Below are positions 43,563 through 55,888 of a DNA stretch of 64,000 nt, one piece after another (position 1 is the stretch's first letter; each line of letters begins with the position of its first letter). This DNA is from Eulemur rufifrons (Eukaryota; Chordata; Mammalia; Primates; Lemuridae). Position numbers and translations under genes: made by a program. The DNA lies in NCBI RefSeq assembly GCF_041146395.1, contig NC_091006.1, positions 6,020,001 to 6,084,000 of the forward strand, written 5' to 3'. Under the pieces are notes generated by a model. That model did not search any database. It saw nothing but the letters and a program-made list of their open reading frames with translations, and was not told where the DNA came from.

Positions 43563-43752
43563 GGCCCGCTCGGCTGGGCCGCCTCCGGCCCGGGGCGCCG
43601 CTGCCGCCGCGCGCGGGCCCAGCCCGGCCTGCGCCGCCCGCTCTGCCGCCCAGCGCGCTACGATTTCATTCATTCTTGGGGCTGCAGCGCGAGCGGAGCG
43701 GGGCGGGCCGGGGGCGGGGCCCAGCCAATCCCCGCGCCTCCCGGCGCACGAC

Positions 43753-43816
43753 GGGACGTGGAGTCTAGGGGCGCGCGGCGGCGCCCGGGGGCGCCCCTGC
43801 CCGGACTACACGTCCC
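43753..43816. repeat. Inverted 13-bp elements in the upstream DPF1 promoter
   Basis: GGGACGTGGAGTC (43753-43765) and GACTACACGTCCC (43804-43816) are inverted copies with 12 of 13 bases matching and a 38-bp GC-rich spacer. Each resembles ACTACANNTCCC, the ZNF143 core. Confidence 0.6.
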
Positions 43817-44089
43817 AGGGGGCGTCGGGAGGGCCGCGCGCCCATTGGCTGCTGGGGATACAGGGCGGGGCGGGGCTCCCCTCAGAGCATCTTTTCCCCC
43901 TCCCTGGGAGTGCTCCCTCCCCAGCTCGGGCTCTCTGTCCTCCGGGCACCGTGGGTGCGGGAGCAGGGGGTCTCCAGCTTCTGGGTCTCACCAGGTATGT
44001 GTATGACCCCAGAGACTGTCGTGTATTCTTGTCTGAGCCTGTTTGTCTGGGTGTCTCTTCTGTGTGAGCCAGCCCGTGAACAGGCACGG

Positions 44090-44550
44090 CGGTTAATCAG
44101 TGCCTTTGTTCAATTACTGAGCGCCTGCTGTGTTCCACGCACTCTTCTAGGCACCGGGAATACAGCAGCCACGACCAAAACAAAGTCGCTGCTCTCAAGG
44201 AGCTGACATTCTAGTGGAGAAAGATGATAAACGAGAAAACAAGACCATTTCAGACAGTGATAAATGCTATAAAGTAAAATAGGTTGATTTGAGGGAGTGG
44301 CTTCTCTGAGGAGGTGACGTTTGAGCGGAGGCCTGAGAAGGTGACAGCACTCACTATGAGGGGAAGCACTTCCAGGCACAGGGATCAAGAGCAAAGGCCT
44401 GGGGCTGGGAACAAGCTTGGCACATCAGGATCAGTAAAAAAGCTCCTGCAAATGGAGCAGAGGGAGGGAGGGAGGAGACAAGGTTGGGGAGAGAGCAAGG
44501 CCCCAAATCATGTAAGGCCTTGTAGGCCATTATAAAGCAAATGGGTTTTG
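44090..44550 (+). repeat. Ancient dispersed repeat
   Basis: 'tactgagcgcctgctgtgtt', 'aggagctgacattctagtgg', 'tgaggaggtgacgtttgagc' and 'ggccattataaagcaaatgg' are a widely dispersed mammalian repeat. A related copy is near 9690-10040. Confidence 0.55.
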
Positions 44551-44789
44551 TTCTAAGTGCAATCAATCATCCCTGACTCTCTTCTTTTTCACGCACACAC
44601 CAAGCCCATCAGCAAGTCCCGTTGTCTCTGTGTTCACATCATAGATCTGGGATCCACTCACTCTTCTCCCCTTTGCAGCCTGCACCCTGGTCTTGACCTT
44701 CATCTCCTGCCTGGGCTATGGCAGCAGCTCCATCATTGGGGTCCCACCCTGTCCCCCAAGGCTGTTCTCCCCATGTGGCCAGAGAGGGT

Positions 44790-45400
44790 TATCTAAAACA
44801 TTTATCACAATCAAACCACTCTGGCTCAAAACCTCCAATGGCTTCTTTCACAATTAGAATAAAATGCAAAGCCCTCAGGCCCTATTCCATCCCCCTCAAC
44901 CCACATCACATTTCTGGCCTCTTCTCCTCCTTCCTTCCCTTGGCTAACTTTGCTTCAGCCACACTGGCCTCCTCCCTGTTCTTGGAACATTCCAGTCTCA
45001 CTTCAGCCACAGGACCTTTGCACTTGCTATTTCCTCTGCCTGGAATGTTCCTCCCACAGATACCTGCATGGCTCCACCCCTCACTTCGTTCAGGTCTCTG
45101 ATTAGGTGTCACCACCTCAAAGACAACCCCAGCTAAAATAGCAGCCCCTGTAATTTTCTGTTCCCTTAAACACTTTATTTTTCTTCCAAACACTTATCAC
45201 ATAGTCCGTTATCATATTATTAATATATTTCCTTTTAGTTATTTCATTTATTGTCTGTCTCCACCCGTTAGAACATCAGCTCTATGAAGGAAGGGATCAC
45301 TGATTGTTCCATCCACTGCTATCTCCCCCGTGCCTAAAACAGGGCATGACAAATAGTAGTGCTCAAAATTATTTGTTCAATAAATATATGTATCAGTTAG
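44790..45400 (+). mobile_element. L2 LINE 3' end
   Basis: 'gctcaaaacctccaatggct', 'agccacactggcctcctccc', 'acctttgcacttgctatttc', 'caggtctctgattaggtgtc' and 'atgaaggaagggatcactga' follow L2 3' order. Confidence 0.8.
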
Positions 45401-46065
45401 CCATTATGCTCTCTGTTGCTCCCTGCTGTCCAGCTCCAGCTCTAGGGCAAGCAGCTGACGTGGAGAGAGAGTAAGGTGGGCGCCAGGCTGTGCCCTGCCC
45501 CACGTGGACACTTCGACAACCTGGGGGTGGAGTTTGGAGACTTTATTAAGGAAAACTTTCCAGCAGAGGGTCTGGAGCGACGTCTTCAAGGCAGAGAGAA
45601 GGGACAGGTTAACAGGAGCACTCACCCATTTCTAGAGTATTACGGTCGCCAGCCCTGTGCACACGCTGGGGACACAGCAGTGAAGGAGATGGCCCCAGAC
45701 TCTGCCTGAAGTTCAAAATCCAGTATAGTGACAGACCCATCACCAGATAATGGCATCCCAGAGTGGTCAGGCTGGGAGTGGGGTGCACAGGCACAGGGGC
45801 TGGCGCTGGGCTGGGGGACACAGGGGGCTGTGGGAGCCCTGAGGAGACTCACTCCTGACCTGGCCTGAAGGACAGGACACCTGAACTGCGTGTGAATCCG
45901 TCCCAGTCCTGACCTCCGACCTACCCAGACACAAGGCAGGGTGCCGTTCTGACCTGTTGGGCCCTCATGCCTGATCTTCCTGTCACTCAAGTCTTGGGAA
46001 CAAACACTAATCCTGAAAGTCCCAACCTTTGGTCACTTCTCCTAACCCTGGAACCCAGGGCTTGC

Positions 46066-46081
46066 CCACCAGAGGGCGCTG
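46066..46081 (+). promoter_or_regulatory. CTCF-like motif, forward
   Basis: CCACCAGAGGGCGCTG matches the CTCF core CCASYAGRKGGCRS at every position. Confidence 0.55.
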
Positions 46082-47744
46082 TGGCCCCAGTCTTTGTGGA
46101 GCGCTGGCGGCTGCTTGAATCCGCAGACCAGGAGAGGCGTCCTGCAGACCTGGGGCAGCCCGTGGGGACACTGGTCCCCCACGCTGAGCCTCAGACCCTG
46201 CCCAGGACCAGGTCATCAGGGTCTGTGTGTGTGTCTCTCTCTCAGAAATCACTAGGAAACTCTCCAACTCTCTGTCCCAGACCCACTGGGCACAGCTTGG
46301 GCCTCTGAGGGAGACACAGTTTCTGACCCCCACCCCAAGCTCTCTTCCCCACTAATATCCGGAAGATACCGCCCTCCCCTAGGCTGCGCTGGGGATGTTC
46401 AGACGCGGCTTTGAGAAGTTCCCTGCTCAGAAACCTGAGCAGAGGCGCAGAGGCGGCCGGGCTGGTGGCTCACACAGTAATAACGATGACGACAACAAAC
46501 GACAAACTCGGTCCCACTGATTTCACTCTTCCTGTGTGTCAGGACCCGGACTGAGTTTTGGACAAGTTTTACATCACTGAGTCACACAGAGCACCCTCGG
46601 GCAGCAGGAACCAGCACTCGGCAATCAGATGAGGCCACAAAGCCCTTCCCAGAGCCAGCGTCCATCTGAGCTGACACCTCGGAGGCAGGTGGCCGACATC
46701 CTGTGTCAGAATCCCCTCAGGCCCTCAGTGAAAATGCCATCCCTGCCCACCCTTCAACCCCTCAGTCCTGTGGACTCAGGGTCTCTGAAGCTGAACCCCA
46801 GATCCGTCCCTAACAAGCCCCTAAGTCTTTCTAATGATCCCAAAGACCTGGGAATCTGGGTCAGTGTCCGTAGCACAGAAAGGAGAAACAGTGCAGTTGG
46901 AGGGGTGGTTCTCAGACTCGGGTGGGGTGGAGTAGGGGTTGCATCAGAGGCCATGGAGCCGGGGGTGGAGGGGGTGGGCTGGGCAGGCAGACTTCCCGCC
47001 TTCCCTCGGGGGCTCTGCTGGGAATTCCTGAACCTTTCTGGTCCTGCAGTTTTCTCACCTGTAAAATGGGAGCAATAGGTCCAGCCTCACAGGTTCATGG
47101 TGAGGACACTGTGGGTAATGCACTTAGAACAGCACCTGGCACATTTTAGCACATAATAGGTATTAGCTGTGGTCCTTACCGCCATACATTCCCGTGACCG
47201 AACACCTACTGCGGCCCACGCCTGGGGCTGGGAGTTTTATATACGGAATCTCAACAACCCAGTGGCACAGGCGCGATCATCATCCCCAAGGAGGTACAGT
47301 CTCTGAGTGGAGATCATGAGCAAATTGCAAGGCCTGGACTTGCACTCGGTGTGCACAGGCTCCACCCTCCCTGCTGGCCCGAGGAGCAGCTGTGAGGGGA
47401 GCCCCTGGTCGCTGAGCACCCTGACCTCATGCCGGACACCGTGCTAGACACCGTGCTAAGTGCGTAGGCTCATGTGGCCCTCGTGTCAGTTCCGAGAAGG
47501 TGAGACCACATTAGGAAGGATCGTGAAGCCTCGGGTGAGGAGTTTGGGTTTGACTCTGAAGGGGGGACAGTGGAGGGTTTTAAGCAGGTTCTAATTTCTG
47601 TCTTAGAAAGATCTCTGGGGCTGCGGAGGTGGGGGCAGACTGGGAGACAACGGGGAGCAGAGACCAGGCAGGAGGCTGCTGCAATGACTCCAGGGAGGAC
47701 AGGCCCAGGGTGGGGGCCGAGAAGGGGATGGGAATTAGCAGGAT

Positions 47745-48540
47745 GTGGCTGCTCTAACAAATGACCACAAACCTGGTGGCTTCGAACAACAGAAATGTGC
47801 TCTCTTTTCGGGGCTGAGCCTGGAAGAAAGGGTGGATGGATGGATGGAAAGAACGTGAGCAGGCGGACGAAGGGCCAGGTGAAAACACCTGCCCGAAGCT
47901 GCTTGTTTGCTGTGTGCAAAGGTCAGCTGAAAACAGCAGACCTGTATGGACGTTGCTAAAGAAATTAGCAAACGGCCCTGGCCCTTTGCATGTGTCCTTG
48001 GAAATAAATACAGGAGGGACTTAGCTGGGGAGGCCATTTTCTCCCGCAGACTCTGGCCTCTCCCCTTCTTTCTAAACACTGTGTTTATTCCTTTGCTACT
48101 GAGCTCAGGAGCAAAAAGCAGCTTCTACACTCTCTCACAGTTCTAGAGGCCAGAGGTCCAGAATCAGGATCACTGGGCTGAAATCGAGGTTCTGGCAGGG
48201 CCAGGCTCCCTCCCAGGGCTCTTGGGGAGAATTTGTTCCTTGCATCTTCCAGCTGCTGGTGGCTGCCAGCATTCCTTCGCTTGTGGCCACATCACTTCAG
48301 TCTTTAAGGCCAGCATCTTGGAATCTCTGCTCCATCTTCACATCAGCTTCTCCTGTTTGTATCAAATCTCCCTCTGCCGTCCTCTTAAAGGACACGTGTG
48401 ATTGCACTTGGAGCCTACCTGGATGCGCCAGGTGAATCTCCCCAACCCAAGATCCTTAACACAATCACGTCTGCAAAGACTCTTTTTCCTTCTATAGGAT
48501 TAGGATCTCTTTGGGGAGCCATTATTCTGCCTACCTCAGC
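47745..48540 (+). repeat. Ancient dispersed repeat, two pieces
   Basis: 'ctctaacaaatgaccacaaa', 'acagttctagaggccagagg' and 'gggagccattattctgccta' are typical of the same broad family as 5655-6110. An unrelated stretch separates the pieces. Confidence 0.5.
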
Positions 48541-49770
48541 AGAATTTGTGGGTGAATAATTTATGGAGTTTGAGGGAAACAGTCCGTGGCATGTCAAGGA
48601 TGACTCCAGGGTCGTGGCGTGAGCAGTTGGAGGGGTGGAGGCACTGTCCCCTGAGATGGGGCCGCCTGTGGGAGGGAGGGGCGGGACAGGGAGAGGCTGA
48701 GGGCGCAGCTGCAGAGGTGTTGAGTTTGAGATGCATCTGACATGCAAGTGTTGCTTCTAGGTACATCTAGAGGTCAGGGGAGAGGTCAGGCTGGAGAGGG
48801 AATTTGGGGGCTGATGACATGTTGGGTGAGAAGGCTGAGCGAGCTCTCTAAGGGACGGAGTGTGCATACAGAAGAGGACCGAGGATGGGACCTGGGCTGG
48901 CCAGCATTAACAGGTGGGGACATGAGGAGGACACAGTCAAGGACTGGGAGGGAACCAGAAGGGAGGCGGGAGGTGGCCAAAGAGTGTGGCTGTACAGAAA
49001 GCGTTCAAGGGACAAGCCGCTGGTCAGCTGGGCCAGATGCAGCTGACAGGTCAGGTGGGATGGGGACAGGATGGGACATAGACCTGCACCACAGCGGCCC
49101 TGACAAGCGCATTTCTGGGGAGGGAGACAGTAAAATGTGAACTTCTGATTGGAAAGCGTGCAAGAGAGAACTGGAAACATCTCTCTTGAGAAATTTTGCT
49201 GCAAAGGGAAACAAAGAAATGGGGCTGGGGCTGGAGGAAGTTCAGAGAGTTTTGTTTTGTCTTTTGTTCTAAGATGGAAGAAATGAAGATGTGTTTTGTG
49301 CCGGTGGGAGTGAGTCTGAGAGGAGGAAAGTTGACGGCGCAGGGCGGAGGGGAGACTCGCTGGAGCAATGGCCTTCGGGAATGGGGAGAACACGGGAAAG
49401 TCCCTAAGTGGAGGGTCACCTTTGGGACAGCTGATCCACCGTAGCAGGAGGGAGGATGCCAGGGGGCGGGAGAATGAGCATGTTGTCTTCCGGTGGCTTT
49501 TGTGAAATAAGAAGCTGAGAGTGAGGATGGGGAAAGGAGAGAGGAGACACACTGGAACAGTGGCCTTGAGCGAGGCAGAGTGACCAGAAGGGGGGCATGT
49601 GGCCCAGGGGGTGATTGAAAGAAATGTTAGATTTCAGTTCGAGGTCAGTGAAAATAAAGATGTAATTTTTCCATCCAAGGTCACAAACCCCAAGAACTCT
49701 ATCTCTGGATCCTTTGGAGGTCCTTGGATTCCAGGTTAAGAATCTCCATAGATTAAAAATGTAAAGCGTG

Positions 49771-50080
49771 GACCAGGCGCGGTGCCTCTCGCCTATAATC
49801 CCAACACTTCGGGAGGCCAAGGCAAAAGAACCCCTTGAGGCCGGGAGTTTGAGATAAGCCTGGGCAACATAGCGAGACCCTGTCTCTACAAAAATAAAAA
49901 TTAAAAAACTAGCCAGGCATGGTGGTGTGCATCTATAATCCCAGCTACTTGGGAGGCTGAGGGAGGAGGATGGCTTGAGTCCCGGGGTTGGAGCAGTGAG
50001 CTGTGATCGCACCACTGCACTTCAGCCTGGGCAACACAGCAAGGCCCTGTCTCTAAAATAAATAAATAAATAAATAAAAT
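49771..50080 (+). mobile_element. Alu SINE (older form)
   Basis: 'gaccaggcgcggtgcctctc' to an (AAAT)n tail at 50056-50080. Confidence 0.9.
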
Positions 50081-50469
50081 GCAATGTGTGGATCTTATAT
50101 GGATCCTGATTTGAACAAACTAACTTAAAAACACATTTCCAAGATAATCAGGGACATTTGAACACAGAGAGTGCATATAAGAAATTAAGGAAATGTTCAT
50201 TTTTTTAGCATGATCATGGCAATATGGTCACAATTTTTGTAAAGCCATTATTTGTTAGAGAAAGATACTGAAATATTTATGGCTGAAATTATATGATAGC
50301 TATGGTTTGCTTTAAAGCACTACAGCTAAAGGGGCATGAAGGAATTTTCTGGGATGCTGTTCTATTTCTTGATGAGGTTGGGATTACACAGGTATAGGCA
50401 TTTGTCAAAACCCATCAAATAGCACATTTTGAGTTTTCCATTCCTTTGTGTATAAATTTTACCTTTATT

Positions 50470-50809
<340 letters not shown>

Positions 50810-51139
50810 AAATTTTACCTTTAAAAAGTAAACAAATCTTGAATTCTGGGTAGTGATCTGCCTGTTAGTTTCCTAGGGGGACAATACCAAAGTACAACAG
50901 AGTGGCTTAAAATGACAGAAATGCATTCTCTCAACATTTTGGGGCTGGAAGTCTGAAACCACGGTGCCTGGATCTGTCCTTTTCTCGGCTTCTGGCAGTG
51001 TCAGGTGTCCCTTGGCTTGTGGCAGTCTAAGTCCAGTCTCTGCCTCCATTTCCACATGGCGTTCCCGCATATCTGTGTCTTCACACGGCCACCTTCTTAT
51101 AAGAACACCAGTCATATTGGATTAGGAGCCCATCCTACT

Positions 51140-51349
51140 CTAAACTCTTGGGCTCAAGTGATCCCTCTGCCTCAGCCTTCCCAGTACACCACCATGTCCC
51201 ACCATTTTTTTTTTTTTTTTTTTTTCATAGAAACAGGGGCTTACTATGTTGCCCAGGCTGGTCTTGAACTCCTGGCCTCAAGTGATCATCTTGCCTTAAC
51301 CTTCCTTCCAAAGTGCTGGGATTACAGGTGTGAGCAACTGCACCTGGTC
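51140..51349 (-). mobile_element. Alu SINE fragment, inverted
   Basis: 'aaactcttgggctcaagtga', an internal T run, then 'ctatgttgcccaggctggtc', ending 'gagcaactgcacctggtccc'. The outer right arm is missing. Confidence 0.7.
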
Positions 51350-51389
51350 CCCCTTTTCCTTTTTAATGTTAACTTAGCTATTTGAACAC

Positions 51390-51800
51390 TCTTATTCCTC
51401 CATACAAATTTTAGAATAGGTTTATCAAGTGTCTGGAAAAAACTTATCTGGAATTTTGATTAAGATTGCTTTGAATTTATTGGTTAATTTGGAGAGAATT
51501 GACTCGTGAATAATATTACAATATCCTATCCAAGGACACAGAAGATATCATTTTTCAGATTATCATCTATATCCTTTATTGGTGTTTTAATGATTTTTCC
51601 ATCAAGGCCTTATGCATCCTTAAGTCAATTGTTAGATACGTTATTGTTTTTGTTGCTCTTGAGATCAGCACAATTCTTAAAAATTATGTTTTAATTGGCT
51701 ATTACAGTGTTAGTAAAGTGATATTGATTTTTGTAGGCTGATTTTATACCAACCATGATAAACTCTTCACTAAGAGCTTTCCTGCCCTCTTAATTATGAG
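51390..51800 (-). mobile_element. L1 LINE fragment (antisense)
   Basis: 'tttagaataggtttatcaag', 'gattgctttgaatttattgg' and 'ttggagagaattgactcgtg' match the complement of L1 ORF2. Many breaks. Confidence 0.65.
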
Positions 51801-52031
51801 GGTGAGAAGTACTTTAAAAACATTTTAGCCAATTCTGAGTACCAATCATCAATACAAGCCCAATTCTAATATTTATCAAGTAATTAGCAAGCCTCTGGTG
51901 TCCATCGGAGATAAAGGTGGGTGAGCGCTTTGTAGTGTCTAGCTCCAGAGCCTGCTGTTGATTGAATGCCAGCGCCACCTGAGTACTCGCTCCCGTCCCG
52001 CCTGCTCAGGTGTCGTTCAAAAGCAACTCAC

Positions 52032-52367
52032 GGCCGGGCGCGGTGGCTCACGCCTGTAATCCTAGCACTCTGAGAGGCCGAGGCGGGAGGATCGCTCGAG
52101 GTCAGGAGTTCGAGACCAGCCTGAGCAAGAGTGAGACGCCGTCTCTACTAAAAATAGAAAGAACTTAGCTGGATAACTAAAAAAATTATAGAAAAATTAG
52201 CCGGGCATGGTGGCACATGCCTGTAGTCCCGTCCCAGCTACTCAGGAGGCTGAGGCAGGAGGATCGCTTGAGCCCAGGAGTTTGAGGTTGCTGTGAGCTA
52301 GGCTGACGCCACGGCACTCTAGCCCGGGCAACAGAGCGAGACTGTCTCAAAAAAAAAAAACAAAAAA
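52032..52367 (+). mobile_element. Alu SINE, lemur-type, with target-site duplication
   Basis: 'ggccgggcgcggtggctcac' to an A tail. The 12-bp direct repeat AAAAGCAACTCA flanks it (52019-52030 and 52364-52375). Near-consensus, so fairly young. Confidence 0.95.
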
Positions 52368-52380
52368 GCAACTCACACAG

Positions 52381-52463
52381 CCACAAGGGGGCGCGCTGAG
52401 GCCTCACGTCTGCACGAGGAGGGCTCCAGTGTGTGGAGAGACTGTAGCCGCCTGGGGGCGCTG
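52381..52463 (+). promoter_or_regulatory. Two forward CTCF-like motifs
   Basis: CCACAAGGGGGCGCGCTG at 52381-52398 and CCGCCTGGGGGCGCTG at 52448-52463. Both keep the GGGGGCG core. Confidence 0.4.
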
Positions 52464-53015
52464 TTCTAGAAATCGGGAATCTATGGAGGCCAGGAGCTTA
52501 TATTCTGAAGGTCGGTGTGGGGGTGGGGCAGCGATGTAGACAAATAGAGATCATTTCAGGGTATAATAAATTCAAAGGAGAAAATAAATCAGGTGACAGG
52601 ATGGTGACTGAGGGTACTCCTTAGATAAGGTGTTCAAGGACACTCTGAGATTACATCCAAATGTCAGAGGATGAGGGCAGCCCCGAGAGGACAGCTCCAG
52701 GCAGAGGACACGTGGCCGTGGGTCCTGGAGGGGAGGAGGCGGGTGGGAGTGAGGATGGGGAAGGAGCCGGCGTGGGCGAGGGACAGGAGGAAGAAGGCAG
52801 AAAAATTACGGGCAGGGCGTGGCACGGGCTGGGGGACTTCCCAAGGGAAGGCGGTGGAGGCGGTGGCACAAAGGACCTCCAGGACGGGGTATTACCTGAA
52901 AAAAGCAAGGTGAAGGCAGCGTTGGGAATGTCTGCCTTGTGGGAACGAAAGGGAATAGGACGGACAGTCACGGCTGTTTGAATTTGCAGAAATACTGGAA
53001 CAATACTAAGAAATT

Positions 53016-53354
53016 GTTTGGGTTTTTTTTTTTTTTTTGGTGACAGAGTCTCACTCTGTTGCCCGGGCTAGAGTGCCGTGGCGTCAGCCTAGCTCACAGC
53101 AACCTCAAACTCCTGGGCTCAACCGATCCTCCTGCCGCAGCCTCCCGAGTAGCTGGGATTACAGGCATGTGCCACCATGCCCGGCTAATTTTTTCTATAT
53201 TTTTTTTAGTTATCCAGCTAATTTCTTTCTATTTTTAGTGGAGACAGGGTCTCACTCTTGCTCAAACTGGTCTCGAACTCCTGAGTTCAAGCGATCCTCC
53301 CGCCTCGGCCTTCCAGAGTGCTAGGATTATAGGCGTGAGCCACCTCGCCCGGCC
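53016..53354 (-). mobile_element. Alu SINE, lemur-type, inverted, with target-site duplication
   Basis: T run, 'gtgacagagtctcactctgt', ends 'cacctcgcccggcc'. The 13-bp direct repeat ATACTAAGAAATT lies at 53003-53015 and 53355-53367. Confidence 0.95.
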
Positions 53355-53689
53355 ATACTAAGAAATTAAAAAAAAAAAAAAAAAAAACCTTTGGAAGAAA
53401 GAGGAAGAAGGTACAGGGTGGTCAGAAACAAGGGTGGGAGTGAGAAAAAGCGTCATCCGGTGGCCAGGGGGAAACAGACCACAGACCGTGGGAGGCAGTG
53501 CGCCAGCAGGTGGGGAGATGGGTGTGGCCACGACTCGGGGGTGGCAGGACAGATTCACTGTGTCCTTTGGGGCTTTTGTGTATCAGAGGGCCTGTGATTC
53601 AGTGTTTCCAAGGGACATCTTGCTGGCCAGGGATGGTGGCTGCAGTAGCTAATGGCCAGCCCCCTCCCCACAATGATAATGTTGATAAC

Positions 53690-53910
53690 AATGCTTAGTA
53701 TGTATGTGCTGGCTAGTCTATGCTCTGCACTTAAACTTCACAATGACTCTAAGAAGCAGATACTGTTATAACCATCTTCATCGTGCAGATGTGGACACTT
53801 AGACACAGTGAGGTTAAGTGACTTGCTCAAGATCACACAGGTAGCATTTGAATCCAGGCAGTAACTCCAGAGTCCATGCTCTTAACCACCGTGGTATGCT
53901 GTTTCCCAAT
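53690..53910 (-). mobile_element. MIR SINE, inverted
   Basis: 'cagatgtggacacttagaca', 'gttaagtgacttgctcaaga' and 'gagtccatgctcttaaccac' are reverse-complement MIR across most of its length. Confidence 0.8.
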
Positions 53911-54079
53911 CCTGTTGCTGTAGCCTTGTTCTCAGTTTTTAATAATTTTATTGCCCTTTAGACTGGATATCTCAGACAACTGTGAGCAGACACTAACACC
54001 TTAGTATGAATTAGTCAATCTCTTCCCATCACTGAAGAGTAACAATCACTGCTATGGTTTATAGGGATACTGTGGCATA

Positions 54080-54260
54080 GGAGGTAAATATTAATAGTTG
54101 GGCTCTGGAGTCATAATGCCCGGGATTGAAGCCCAGCCCCACCATTTCCCAGCTGTGTGACTTTAGGCAAGTGACATCACTAATCTGGGCCTCAGTTTCC
54201 TCATCTGTGAAGTCCCTATTTCCCAGATGAGGACACTGAGAGGCTTAGCACATGGCACAC
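54080..54260 (+). mobile_element. MIR SINE
   Basis: 'agttgggctctggagtcata', 'ccagctgtgtgactttaggc' and 'cctcagtttcctcatctgtg' match MIR. Confidence 0.8.
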
Positions 54261-55689
54261 CCAGGAATTTAGAACCTGGGTCTTGAGCACATGCCGCCCC
54301 CACAAAGATGAGGAACCAAAAACAGGTTCTGTGAGGGGGAAGTCGAAAGAGTCCCCAAGGCCCAAGTGGGGTTTCCTGGGACATAGGTCCAGGCACTGGG
54401 AGGCAGGGAGGAGCGATTCGTTCATTCTTGAGTTTCTATACATTTGTGTGAAGGAAAGCGGGCACTGAAGGCTCCGAGGTCTGTCTGCACAAGGGACACA
54501 AGGTCCCCTGAAGGAAAGGCCAGGGCACTCCTGGATGTTCCTCTTTCAAGAGCATCTTCTCTTCCTGCCAGATGGGAGCTCAGGCCCCTGGGAGGAGGGG
54601 TGCCTGATCCTGGCGGGGCTGCTGGGTGGCACAGGGTGGGGATGGGAGCCCGGGGTCAGTATAGACAGGATGGGAGATGTGCTTTGTCCTGGGGTGAAAT
54701 ATCCCAGAAGAGATACCAGCTCTGGCCCTGCCCCAGCCCCACTCCAGTTCTGACTGTACACAACTAGGACCACTGGTATGACCAGACCTGTTATTAAAAT
54801 GTTGACATACTTCCGCAGTTTCTGGTAAATAGCCACTACCCACTTCTGATGGCCTAGCCTCTCCCCTGGGACTCTTGAGGCCTCTCCATGCCCAGCATGA
54901 CAAGATTAACCCTGGTTCAGTAAGGGGGTTTCCCTGACCCAGCTTTGGGGGACATTGTCCATCCTGATTGGTCCATCTTGCCAATATTAATATTTGCCTG
55001 GCTCTTCCCCAATATCAATCCCTCCACCCACAAGTTCAGAGTCCTCAGATAGGGGTTCCCATTTCATGTAACTCCTATGCATCCTTCAAAGCCCTGCCTT
55101 AATGCTACTTCCTTCACGAAGCCCTCACAGATTTCTTCACCACCCCAAGCGTGAACAGCTCCCTGCCCAGCTAGGGCTCCCTAGTCTCTTGGACTAGTCA
55201 GCACACCTTGCTCTAATCCTCTGCACTCAGGCCCTTCTCCCGCACTGGCGTGTGAGCATCTCATCTTTGCAGCCTCAGTACCAACGGCCATGCCAAGCAC
55301 ACAATAACTGCCCAATAAATGTCATGGAGTGGATGGCGATTTGTTTGCTGTGTGATGACTTGTGTTGAGCTGATTATCAGCCACATTTGGTCATGTGCAT
55401 CTCCCCTGACCCAGGGATCTGGGCCGTCATAGCCCCAGGAGCCCTGATCGCCAAACACACTGGGGCCCAGCTGGCTGGGACTGGCCCAGGCTGGGGGGAG
55501 GTGAGGACAGGATGCAAGTCCTGAGGGCGCCGGGTCAACAGGGTTCTCATGCTCTCTGACCAAGGAGGAGTGATTCTCCATCTGGCAGGCCCAGCTGTGG
55601 ACGCAGCAGGAGAGCGGGAGGTCCTGAGGGGGAAGCCCGGGGTAACCAGGGAGAAGAACGACAGCCACGCGGTGTTACTGTTACAGACC

Positions 55690-55759
55690 ATTAAATACAA
55701 CTTATAAACAAGCCGGAGCGGCGTCTCGGGCAGCGCGGAGGGGCCACGGAGGCGGGAGG
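55690..55759 (-). other. PPP1R14A: PPP1R14A 3'UTR (short)
   Basis: After the TGA (55762-55760) the minus strand runs to GCTTGTTTATAAGTTGTATT with no exact AATAAA or ATTAAA. The 3' end is probably within 55670-55700, using a weak signal. Low certainty. Confidence 0.4.
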
Positions 55760-55888
55760 TCAGGGGTGTGCAGTCCGGGCCCGGTCCTGGCGGGGGCTCA
55801 GGCTGCTGTCGCTGGACGGGCTGGGCTGGCGGAGGCCTGGCTGCTTGTGGAGGCCGCGCAGCTTCGCCAGCAGCTCCCGGATGAAGTC
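55760..55888 (-). CDS. PPP1R14A: PPP1R14A exon 4 (stop)
   Basis: Encodes DFIRELLAKLRGLHKQPGLR, then QPSPSSDSSLSPRQDRARTA and HP, then TGA. Acceptor CGTCCTCAG|GACTT. Confidence 0.96.
   Translation of the reverse strand, partial: DFIRELLAKLRGLHKQPGLRQPSPSSDSSLSPRQDRARTAHP

Larger units (their letters stand above)
43470..43880. promoter_or_regulatory. DPF1: DPF1 upstream promoter / CpG island
   Basis: Dense CpG around exon 1b with GC boxes (gggcgggcc, gggggcggggc), CCAAT on the + strand (43725-43729) and on the minus strand (43848-43844), and a pair of inverted 13-bp elements at 43753-43765 and 43804-43816. Confidence 0.7.

Noticed and set aside
30390..43600. RE1/NRSF silencer expected for a neuronal gene
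   Set aside because: I looked for the TTCAGCACC...GGACAG pattern on both strands around DPF1 and saw no convincing match.
43470..43880. Possible separate gene on the + strand from the CpG island (ORFs at 43488-44067)
   Set aside because: The frames have no recognisable protein and run through promoter GC-rich DNA. The island is fully accounted for by DPF1 exon 1b on the minus strand.
55312..55320. AATAAA in 'gcccaataaatgtcatgg'
   Set aside because: On the + strand inside an L2/MIR-like tail. PPP1R14A is on the minus strand, so it is not its poly(A) signal.
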